A stretch of 64,000 nt of DNA, from assembly GCA_000708835.1 (NCBI GenBank), contig DF237020.1, forward strand, positions 1-64,000, written 5' to 3'. Positions 1 through 10,404 of this stretch are shown here, one piece after another. Under the pieces are notes generated by a model. It had not been told where the DNA came from. It made no database searches and was given only the letters and a program-made list of their open reading frames with translations. Each line of letters opens with the position of its first letter. Within the stretch, counting starts at the first letter, position 1. This DNA is from Klebsormidium nitens. Lineage: Eukaryota > Streptophyta > Klebsormidiophyceae > Klebsormidiales > Klebsormidiaceae. Position numbers and translations under genes: made by a program.

Positions 1-1557
1 AAATAAATAAATATATGATATAGATATATCACATAAATAAATATGTGATATCAATATTTAGCACTTTGTTAAACGACATTGTTCCAAGGTTGCCCGGTAC
101 AACCCACCCCGGGAATGACAACGAGTGTGCAAGCATGTAGGTGGCAGCCGGATCATACTACCGGTCGTAAAATAGATAAGTATTTCATATTTATTTACAT
201 AGAAGGTTAAGGGTTTAACCCAAGAACCTTTCCCAGAAGCCGTGGAAGTTTGGAGGTGGTCAATGGCTAGGTTAACACAGGGTTAACTAGTGACATGCCA
301 ATATGCCAAGCCGCATATATAGCTCAGCAGAAGCAGATCAAGAAGCTGAAGACAGTAAAGTAGGCACCCAGTAGGCATCAGTATAGCTCATGAGTATGCC
401 TGAACATGATATAACTTTTCTATCCCCCATGAGGAGTTGGATGGAAAGCAACAGCTCACCAAAATCACTGGTTCATGAGATGTCAGCTTGGACGACACAT
501 GTGATGCGAGGGTTAGATCATCCAAGATCATGGGGATCGCCACCATCATATGGTTCCCGTTCAAAACTCCTTTCACATCGAGCTCACTAGCCTCTAAGGA
601 GCAACCAATCTTATACCTTTGATACTTTGAGTATACTTTGCAATGCGTACAGAACGCTGAAAGGCATCAGTTCATGGTATTGACGCTAGTCATTGACGTG
701 TTGGCAACCCGGCCCCGCTGGACTCCGTGGATTGCAGAAGACTACCTATATCAAACCGTCTCGCTCTATCATAACAGCAGCTGTGCGCGTGCAAGAATTT
801 GGCTTCGTGACGTGTCTATGATCGGTTGCTTCGATGTAGACAAGGGGTTCCTGATTCGACCTGCAAGAAGCCTAAATGATCAGAAGGAGATCCTTAGATT
901 CAAGACGTGGTTGAAGAGGCGCAACAAATCCCGTAGTGACCAAAGGCAAGTAAACCAGACAACCGTATCTGCTGGCTTCGACGGCTTTATTTACCCAGCT
1001 TGCCATCACCGGAGTCTCCTCCTCCAAGAAAAGACTGCTTATAAAAACTTCTCAGCAGGCACGACTTCTTTCACAAAGTGCGACGGCATATGAGCACTCC
1101 ATTGTTGGGCGGCGTAAAAGCTCAGATATCAGTCAGTGGCATCGTTGGCGATTGAAGGTTGCTTAGACGCATTTTGCTAAGAATGTCGGACGGGCAAAGG
1201 CCGATATAGAAGCGTGCCGTGGTTGCTGACGACTTTCACAGCTTTGAACATCAGGCAAGTCAACGGATCAATGACAACGGAACGAGCAATTTCGAATAGC
1301 TCATCTCACTGCGAAAGGTTCTGAATCTGCCAAGAGATGCTTGCGCACAACGACCGTCTTTTCAAGAACACAACTCAGGACCTGCGCCCCAAAACGAGTC
1401 CCTGGCACCCCAATGCGCAAGCCTGGACCGTGAGATGGCCAGTCCGCGTTCAGCAGACCGCTCAAGATCGCAAACATAAGGATGTATGTCGGACAACTGG
1501 AAACGAGAACAATGCAGTCGACTTGCCTGTGAAAGGGGATGACACTGGTGCATGTCA
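1..1557. other. intergenic, downstream of PIN; no supported gene
   Basis: No gene could be supported here. The first 60 bases are A+T-rich and contain a short inverted repeat (about 25-50) with 10-bp arms around an AT spacer. A plus-strand open frame at 638-1093 (151 codons) has no recognisable family, no splice partners and unremarkable composition, so it is not called. The 3' UTR of the PIN gene probably lies just below 1558. Confidence 0.5.
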
Positions 1558-4468
1558 TCAGAAGTGTTCCAGCGCGACGTAGTAAGCGAGCGCCACCGGA
1601 AACGACATCAGAGTTCCGAACGTGATGCTGCACAGGAAACGAGACCGTGCGAATAAGCGCCAGGTTGGGAAGTTCCGTGGCTCTCCTTTGGCAGAGAGTT
1701 GCCGGTGTCCTGCTATGTCGAGATTGGTAGTAAACGGGGCTTCATCACTTTGATACATCCATTGCCTGTTGGTCGCTTTCGAGCGACCGGAGGACCAGAC
1801 TTCTAGTCTCTTTGGCAATACGTTGAGAAAAGAAAGCGGCTTGGAGTGAGGCGAATCCCTTGTGATTCTTCGAGCAGTTTTCAAGGGACTTTGCGCCTTA
1901 CCTGGTGCTCAGGACTTCCGGATAGGCGTCATACTCTTTCGCGAACGAGAAAGATACAATAGCTTGCGGAAGGGCGGCCTGGAAAACAGGAGTGAGAGAA
2001 AAGTTGGTAGCTACCGAACAAGATGAGGGGAAACAATCGTGTGACAGTTCAAAACGGGCGTATTTCGCATCATCGCCAAAGTGCACGTTATGCTCTTGGC
2101 TGCTCGGCTGCTTTAGAAAGCTGATCCTAGCTGTCCCAACTTACAGACAGGAGGGTCAATTCCAGAAACTAAACGGGTCCTTCGTAAAGCAAAAAAAGCG
2201 CATTATCAACTGATACTTTCTGGCTGCAGGCTTGTGTGCGCGGTTCTGTGCACAGCAGCCTGACTTCATTTGTCTCCTTAAAAACGGAAGCTCTCAGCCC
2301 AGCCGACGAAACGCCGAACGTCGGCTTTCAAGATTCGCAACCTACACGAAGCCCTCGCAACTATCAAAAGGCCGACCTACCTGGATGATGGCGACGCGCA
2401 GAATGTTCCCCCGAAGTCCCACCACGAACGAGATAATTCCCATTATCGCAGGCCCAATGATAAAGTGAAGCCCGTGAACCATTAGGGACAGGCAGAAACC
2501 GCAGGGGAAGATAGCGGTGCTCCCCATGAACATGCCAAGAGAAAACATGGTCATGCCGATGCCTGTGTCCGCAAGAACGTCCAAAGATTTTCGGACGATG
2601 AGGGGCAGGCCGAAGCCGGACCTGCAATGAAGAAAATGCGGGGAGCCTTGAAATGGCGCATGGAGCTGTGACGGATGATTGTATCTAGAGACGAGGTGCA
2701 GCGACAACAGACCAATCGATGGGGCGAGGTCACTAGGAAAAAAGAGAACTATATGCAGTCATTTGAGGTGAGTGGAAGCAGGTTTTGCTGTCATAGGTTT
2801 GCTTTGATCCAATTGGGAAAAATATATGAAGTTGAGGACGCATACTCTAGCTTCGAATCTGCACATGAAAGACCACCGATCTGGAAGAGCATATAGCGCT
2901 ATTCTCACAACAACAAAGAGCCCCTTCGCGCAATCTGCGAGTTCATGAAGAAGTTTGAACATCTTCAAGACATTGACCACAATCGAGTAGGCAAGTTCTG
3001 ACCTTAGTCCAGAAAATCAAAACACCATGCTGATAATGTCTCTACTATGACAGCCACAATCTAGTGATAAGAGTTGAGTGTAACAATCTTCTTACTGCCC
3101 AACACACAGCTTCCTCACACGGGCACACCCAACATGCCAGCTTCAGCACAAAGCACACGGTCAACTGAACCCAAAAAGAAGTCTGATTGCTCACTTGTAT
3201 GCCACAAGCGAGTAGACCAGCCCCAGTATCGCCGCGTGCACTGTGAAGCTCTTGCGCAGCTTCCACCCCAGGATCCGCAGCGTACGCTTCCACTGGGCCA
3301 CCTGTTCTGCTCGACTGGCCTTCCTTTCGAGGACCCCCGGCCTGTTACGTACCACCAGCGAGAGCTGCCCCCTCAGCACAGCGCTCGGTTGTCGAGTTGG
3401 GGAGTTGGTTGGTTCACCTTGATGGAGGGGGCGTTCGAGGCTGGTAAGATGCTGTAGCTCTAACTTACTAGTAGAAGCTTCTATTGGAGGGGTTGGCTGG
3501 TGGTGGTTGGGAGAACTAGACGGGCTTGTCTGCGTAGGCCCGTCACTGGCAGTGTCCCCTTTGATACGTATCCGAAACTCCTCTGCAGGATTTTGTTGAC
3601 TCTGATCAACTGAGGGCCAACTCCTTTCTTCTTCCGTAGACACCCGCTGCAACTCGCAAGTGCACGGGTGACTCTCAACTCTGGAAAGCTTCTTACATCT
3701 TGCCCCCGCAGCCTGCTCCCCTGCCAATTTAACTTCATCATTGTCTAAAGAGGTATCAGCTGCCCTCGCCTCCCCACTACCCTGTCCTTCGTTGTCTGCA
3801 ACTTTCACCTCTGCCCCTGCCTCCAGCTCTGCACCTTCTTCTGCCACTTGTTGCCTCTCCTCTTTTCGGGACGCCCGAATCTCATATAGGATCATAAGCG
3901 CCGGGTACCAGATAACAGCCTGCCCTACGACAACCTGTCCGATGAGGTCTGTCGCCATAGGGCCATACATGGCCACCAGAGTGGGCACGCCAACGATAAG
4001 GGTGTTTGAGAGGGTGGCGATCATCCACAGCGTGATGAGCCAATCAAGGTCTGCCACCTGGCGCCGCGCCAGGCCATAGACCGCCAGCACAACAAGGACC
4101 AGCAGCTTGAAGAGAGTGTCTGCCAGAATGAGCCTGTACGAGATTGTGTAGAGGTCGATGCCAGCTATGAAGCGGAAGGAAAGGACAGGGATCGCGATGA
4201 GCACCACAAAGCGGTTGATGCCAGCGATGTCTGCTGGGGTGAAAAGCTTGAACTTAACAGAGAAGTAGCCTGCGCAAATGGCGACGTAGAGGGGCACAAC
4301 GGCAGAGAGGATGCGGTAGACGCTGCCGGTGGTGATGCTGCCATGGCCGCCGGATGCCATGGCAGCCAAGTTTCTTAGCCTTTCGCACGCTTCTTCGTTG
4401 AAAGTCGTGGTCCCACTGCCTTGGCCATACAACAACACTGTCAACAGCGCCACCACCCCAGAAAGCAA
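1558..4468 (-). CDS. PIN: PIN-type auxin efflux carrier
   Basis: Four exons: 4468-3195, 2621-2381, 1978-1902, 1627-1558; every junction is GT-AG and in phase, giving about 553 residues. The N-terminal half carries five hydrophobic segments with PIN landmarks (VVPLYVAICAGYFSVKF at about 58-74, GINRFVVLIAIPVLSF near 83-98, a TLSNTLIVGVPTL segment near 152-164, VVGQAVIWYPALM near 180-192). A hydrophilic loop of about 195 residues (about 198-392) follows, then the C-terminal carrier half with AALPQAIV and FAKEYDAYPEVLST. PIN proteins export auxin across the plasma membrane or ER; long-loop forms are canonical. The land-plant TPRxSN loop phosphosites are not seen, and the usual LPNTL reads LSNTL. 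The longest frame starts 36 residues before MASGGHGS, which may be the true start. Head-to-head with the RAF1-like gene. Confidence 0.93.
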
Positions 4469-4966
4469 ACATGCAAGGCTCCGGCTGAGGCTGCCAGCCT
4501 TAGGCAGCTTCCGTCTGTCCTGGACGAAAACCTCTCATGAAGTGCATAATATAAGTCGGAGGTTCTCAACGCTTATAGAATGCCGGTCGGCAAACCGGCA
4601 TAGCACCGCCGTCGTTCCACAACCTCGTAAATTCACGCGGCGTGCCGGTTTCCAAGTCCAAGGCAGTGTCGTTCAGTTGTGAGCGCCTGGAATTTTCATC
4701 ATTTGCTGCTTCTGCCTTTTGGTATGTCCAGCTTGAAGATTCCCAGTATTCGTTGATCACCTTTCCAGGCTCCACCACCTTCAACTTGCGTTCAACTTCA
4801 AGGGACAGAACTGCATGGACAGAAGAGCGCTTCATGGCACTTCGTTGAATGTAGAAGATCAACTGACCTTGAAAGGCTACCCAGGTTTTCCAGACCACCC
4901 ATCTAGCTTGGAAGAATCAGCGAGAATCAACAAGTGGGGCGCTTGCACAAAGAGCGGGAAGTTACA
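4469..4966. promoter_or_regulatory. shared 498-bp divergent promoter region (PIN / RAF1)
   Basis: The start codons of the minus-strand PIN gene and the plus-strand RAF1-like gene face each other across 498 bp. Both 5' UTRs and promoters must fit here unless upstream noncoding exons exist. No clear TATA box or other motif was identified; the call rests only on gene arrangement. Confidence 0.45.
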
Positions 4967-7900
4967 ATGGCTCAAGTTGCAACCACCCGCCTACATTCCC
5001 ATAGCTTGACCTCTACTTCTAGCTGGAAGTGTGCACAACAGCGTAGTACTTCTGATGTGCAGGCATCATCAAGGTCCTTAGTGTGCTCCCCCGTCAAGAG
5101 TGCAGACAGGACAATTGGGTTCAGGGGAGTTGGACATCTGAAGCGGTCACAATGCAGTCGGTCCCCTCGTGGTACAAGGCACGGGCTCATCCAATGTAGT
5201 GCCATGGACAACAACAAGCGCCGCCTGCCAACTCTGGACTCCCCCTCTCCATACAAGTAAGCAAAGAGCATCCCGCTGACCAGTCCAATGTTTCAAGACA
5301 GCGATGACGTGGTGGTACTGTTAGAAGTATTTGCGCACTGCCACTCGGGCCACACTGGCGCCAGTGTGGCCCGAGTGGCAGTGCGCAAATACTTCTAACA
5401 GGTACACCAGCCTGGCTTGCATACATTGTATGATAATGTTCCTGCGTTGCCAATCTGCTGTTTGCTGAGCCCAACTGACGCGCAATGTCCCGATGCCCAG
5501 CTTAACTTCAGACAATCTGGGCGAGAAACTTTGAAACATCCCAAGTGTGACAAAAAGTCATGTAACAGGTTCTTAGTGCAGACTGACTGTGGTCTGAGCA
5601 ATTGAAAGGACTGCAAGCAAACGAGTACAGTCAGAGTTGGCACCAAAAGCTTCACCACTCTTTCATCAAACAAAGTGGAAGCATATCTGGCAGGTACATT
5701 ATCAACACATGGCAAGCATGATATTTGTAGACTGACCAAATATTGTTCACCATCCTCAAGTTTTCTGGTGTCTCCTCAACTCACAACCTCTCAGACTTCA
5801 AGGACCGAAGCAATTGTAGCCTGAATATATCAACTATACAACCTTCTCTCCCCTTCCTGATTCTCAATCTCGGCTGCTTCATAATCCAGGCCCCCCTGGA
5901 CGCCGGGGGGCTTTTCCGCTGGAGGAGCGACACCCCCTGTGGAGGATGGGGCGTCGCCTGCAGCCGCTTCAGTTGAGGATGAGCCTAAGACAGAGGAGGA
6001 ATGGTTGGCCAGAGTTGCACAGGACGCTGCTAAGCGGAAAGAACTGCTGGAGCAGGTGGGGTGCAGAGTCTTTAATGACATTGTGGAATCTATGTGCTTA
6101 AATCAAGAAAGTTGAGGGATACTGGCGCACTGTTTGGAAGATCTGCAAGTGACACTAGATCTGCTTATCTTGGAATGAAAATCCCAGTGGACTGACTAAA
6201 AGCCCAAGCGGGGTATGCGATCTTTTGACAACCTTTTCTGAGTTTGTCTGATCATATAACAGGGTTTTTCAGTCTGCTCTATGTAGTCAGTTGACCAGCT
6301 TTTTGCCATGATGGCCTGGAATTCTCACACTATCTCAAGCAGCCACTCAAGGAACGGGACTCAATACTTTCTGCCCCAGCCATTCTCCAAAGGTCGTCAA
6401 CTTCATCAGAAACGCACAAAAGCGACTGTTTACATGCCCTTCTCTTATCTCTCAGGTGCGGAATCAACTAGGGACCTGGTACGAGCGGGTCCGCTCGATG
6501 CGCATCCTCCAAAAGGCAGGCGAGCTGTCAGCTGAAGAAGTGGCCGATGAGGCGCGCCTAGTTGGCCTCGACTCCACCAGGCTCATGGTGGCAGGTTCGG
6601 TGAGAATAGCCCCTGTCGTCCTTCATTGTGGAGCTCTCGAGGCTGCCTCTATGAGCACTGACTGCCTTCATACCCAATAACTAAAGGTGGCCTCCCGGCC
6701 AGTGGCAACTGGTAGAAAGAGTTTCGTGTTTGCAGGTCCTGCCACCTATCAAAAAGTCTTGTATGCGCATGGTTAATCTGCTTGCCGGCTTTCTGCAGAC
6801 TATTGTCGTGGTCTGGTTGCGCCTTTGTCTGAGCTTGCTTAATCGTGCTCCACAAAAATGGTTCAAGAACGAACTTGGAAAGCCCGTCGAACGCCAATGA
6901 GCGCCTCTCATATCCGGACAGAGTAAATCAAGGAGGTTCCATTCTGTCGAAAGTCTTGCTAGACACTGAACATCCTGATTTTGGCCGGTCTTACTCTTGC
7001 AACGAGCAGGTATACAGGTCATTCAATAGGGACGTCTTGACTGACTGCCGTGTAGTTACCGGTTCAATGCAACCCCCTCCTTTCGCAGGTGTATGATTCT
7101 TTGACTGACCTCGACCCTGAAGTATTGAGTCAATTTGGAGGTCCCGACGGACCGGTTGTTCTTTACGAGCTCAGGACGCTGTCGGTGGCACAGAGAGGGG
7201 TGAGCAGGCGGCACATCTTGTTCTTCGCAGTCGCGTGCGCTTATCTTTTCGTCGTTTGAAGTTATTTGTCAGCAGCAATAACGTTGAATCCTGCCTATCT
7301 TGTCCCTTTTGTTCTGCTTTCTTTTTTCCTAGTCATCCCTTCTCCGTCGACACTGTTGGTAGGTTTACCGAGCATGCCACGCTAATGAGCACTCTAATCG
7401 GTCCAGTGTTTTGCTGCCTCTTTCCTAAGGCAGGACGTTTGGGTTGGCCTTGGTTGCCGTCTACGTTGGGTTGCCGTCTCTCCTGTGAAGTGAAACATGT
7501 GGTCGTTAAACAACGAAACCGTCCATCTCTACAGACTTTGACCTCTACAAAGGTTGCCAACCAGATCATGTGACTTTCGATAACGAACCACTTAACGTAA
7601 GATGCAAAGGACAGGTTGTTTGCCGTTGCTTCATGCTTACCTTCGTAACCCGACTTTCTCTTTCTTTTGCAGCCTGTCGCGGAATACATTGTGGCCAATG
7701 GGTTGGACGTGGACGGCGCGCGGGAGGTGGTCAAGGCGGTCAAGGACCATGAGAGGCGGCCGGAAGGACGGGAGGTGAGCGATGCACGCTTGTCGCCCCT
7801 CTTTAATCTTAGTCTGTAGAGCGACCGAAACATGATGGCAAATATGATGCTCAGCGCCTGTGTGCCTTATCGTGCCAATGACTTCCAGGGAAACGAGCCG

Positions 7901-8508
7901 ACAGAATATTCAAAGTGCATCACTCTCCTGTGGGAATCCAAGGAGGGAGCGAAAAGCGTAAGCAATATAATCTTCCGCAGCGAACAGCGGAACACTCTGC
8001 TCGACATATGTCGCCCTCATCCTCTAATTCCGGTCAGATTGAATGCCTTGGGGTTGCAAAACCCTCGTAGTTTGTCTTCGTTGAACTGACTGAATGCTCC
8101 TCGCAGCTTCCTTCAATCGATTGGTAAGCCAATGCGGCATCTTGTAAGTTCTTTCAGGTGCTGTTGCGCTGCTTCAGCGCAATTCATCCTTTTCTTCTCA
8201 ACATCTCCGCCCTTTTGGTACACCCTTCAAAATATTCATTCTCCTTTCCAAACAGGTATTATGAGACGGACGGAGTGAACGTCTAAAAAGCAGGATGGGC
8301 CATTGCACCATGCTAAGAAAGCAACCGCTGAAACCGCAATGCGTTTGCGCAGGGCTTCACGGAGGCCCCTGGCGACACGCTCGCGTTCTGGTACTTCCGC
8401 ATGGCGGGCGAGACGCGGGAGCCGGACAAGCGCGCGCGCCTCGTGGAAAAGGCGGCTGCGGTCGCAGAGAGCGAGTCGGCAAAGGAGCGCGTGGCCGAGT
8501 CTAGTTGA
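4967..8508 (+). CDS. RAF1: RuBisCO accumulation factor 1-like, alpha-domain only
   Basis: Six exons: 4967-5256, 5890-6055, 6456-6599, 7089-7199, 7673-7774, 8353-8508, all in phase, 322 residues. RAF1 is a plastid chaperone that stabilises RuBisCO large-subunit dimers. Residues 1 to about 90 are rich in Ser, Thr and Arg and look like a transit peptide. Then come SPYKPPWTPGG (counterpart of the YQPFRPPP stretch), LGTWYERVRSM, a helical DEARLVGLDSTRLMVAGS segment, DGPVVLYELRTLSVAQRG, a helix with AREVVKAVKDHERR, and GDTLAFWYFR. These match the RAF1 alpha domain in order. The frame stops right after AKERVAESS, where plant and cyanobacterial RAF1 continue through a linker into the C-terminal beta (dimerisation) domain; nothing like that domain was seen in the next 1.9 kb. 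Plant RAF1 is about 430-450 residues. The transit exon is joined by phase and composition only. Confidence 0.85.
5318..5401. repeat. 84-bp perfect palindrome without loop
   Basis: Bases 5318-5359 are the exact reverse complement of 5360-5401, giving two 42-bp arms with no spacer; the centre is GGCGCC at 5357-5362. The flanks are only weakly complementary. It lies in intron 1 of the RAF1-like gene (5257-5889). The arms are GC-rich in the middle and A/T-richer at the ends. It could be a foldback element, a hairpin RNA source, or an assembly or library foldback artefact. Confidence 0.97.
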
Positions 8509-10404
8509 CTACCTCGCACTAGGTATGGAGTTACAATTGTACGACACAAGTCTTCTTCTATACGGCAGGACACTCGTTGTAATACCAGATGTTGAACCCG
8601 CAGGGATATGGATTGACTTGTCAAAACCAGTCTTTTCTTATGACAGTCCCAGTGTCATGTGCCATACACCGGGCCCCTTCAAGTTCTTGTGCTCATGGCC
8701 TTGGATATTCGTCCGGTGCATCCTGCACAAAGCTTTCTCTTTATGCCGGTGAAGTTCCCAAGTTTTGAACGGTGTGCCTCCATAATCCGCTGGTGAGCTG
8801 CGATTCGGGTGCCTATTGCAAATCTCAGCTACAAACGCAGCTTCATTGAAAGTCGACTGGGTCGAGTCCAGTCGCAATGATTTCGTGAATCGAATGGCCC
8901 ATTATGCTCCATTCAAATGGAGCACAATTTATCCTTCATGAAAGTCGGGGAAGCAGGTCTAATATGAGATTTAAATCTTGATAATATTCTGCGTTTGAAT
9001 ATCCCACACATTCGGGGGAATTCAGATGTCCCTCTCAAGCAGACCCACGAGATGCTGGTTCGTCGCCGTCCTTCAAGCATGGAGGAGGATAGCGGGAGTG
9101 CAAAATTTCCCAGCTCGACTGAAGTCAAAAGCACTTCGGCTTCTGGCAGATATGTCGCTCTGCCGCCTTTGTTTTGTCTTCAAAACATTCTGCCGGATCT
9201 CAGGAAATGCTGAGATCATTTGGCCCCCGCAGCAAAAGATCGGGAACATGTTCTTCTGGGTGTCCAGAGTTCCCACCTTTTGTCTCAATAACGGCATGTG
9301 AATTTGCAGACAACTCAAATTATCAACTTATCAAGTGCGGTTCCAGCCTGTTGTGAAACCTCTAGCCAACCTGCTGCAGAGCTCGATGCCGCTCTCTGAC
9401 GATTCCGGTGAATTCGCTTTGCCATCAAGCAACGCGTCCTTCTTTGTGTGACATTTTCTTCGACACTACTCCAAGCAAAATAGAAATTGTTGACTTTCCT
9501 CGAATGAGAGCCAAGAACCTTCGACGGGCCCTCTGGCGCAAAATGTTTTGCCTTGCGGCCGTAGAACTGTTGTGGATCGACCTGTCCGAGGGCCTGGGAG
9601 AATGCTCCGGCTGATTGCCTGCATGGCTGTCGGGCCCTAATTGTGCCTCTGAATATTCAAACGGTACTACGGTACGTACTGCCGCGGTCTATCGTTTTAT
9701 CGGAACCCCTTTTGCCGATCGGACGGCAATAAATTCAAGTTCATGCGCGCGCAGATGTCGGCCGAAATATGTTCGGCCGGCGGTTGGCCTCTCAAATTTT
9801 CGTACGAGTAGGTTCCACTTGTTCTAGCTCTCGCCTGCAGAAGTACCTAGGTGTAACGGCACCTTTCCGTATTGTACAGAGTAGTACATAACTTTGAATT
9901 ATACATTTTTAGACTCATTACCAGCACTATGAGAACTATCAAAAATTCTATGCTGGTTAGCACAGGTCAGGGCAGGCTTGTGAAGCCTGCAAAAGTCTGC
10001 CCGCTCTTGTGGAGAGTGAGATCAAGGATCTCTAGTAGTGGTCTGCATCGTTCTCTATCATTTGTAGAATTCGGTCTATGCACAACGAGGCCCCCAAAAC
10101 AGTGAATCGGAGAAGAGAAGCATGCACATTGTTCAGATGCTTCTCTTTGCTCCTTCCTCATTGACCCGTAAGCGAAGCACTAATCAATTGCTGGCGGCAT
10201 TGGGCGTAGACCACAGCATTGCATGTTGGAGACAACCAAGATTCTCTTGCTAGTGCAAAGTCACTGATTCGGTAGTGAGCATTGGACTGCTCAGTCCACT
10301 TAAAGCAAGAAACCCTTTTCAAATGCTGCCCCTTCCGCAGCATTGCATGCACCTTCTTTTGCCAATCCAGCGGTCGGGCCACTAATCCAAGCCGTTCGCT
10401 CGGC
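8509..10404. other. intergenic between RAF1-like gene and subtilase
   Basis: No gene was supported. Short frames exist in all phases but none shows a recognisable domain, and none resembles the missing RAF1 beta domain. The last few hundred bases presumably include the subtilase promoter and 5' UTR. Confidence 0.45.

Noticed and set aside
638-1093. 151-codon open frame on the plus strand
   Set aside because: No family resemblance, no splice partners, and composition like surrounding noncoding DNA.
8509-10404. Search for the missing RAF1 beta domain downstream of exon 6
   Set aside because: No reading frame resembled the beta-domain blocks, so the gene model was not extended.
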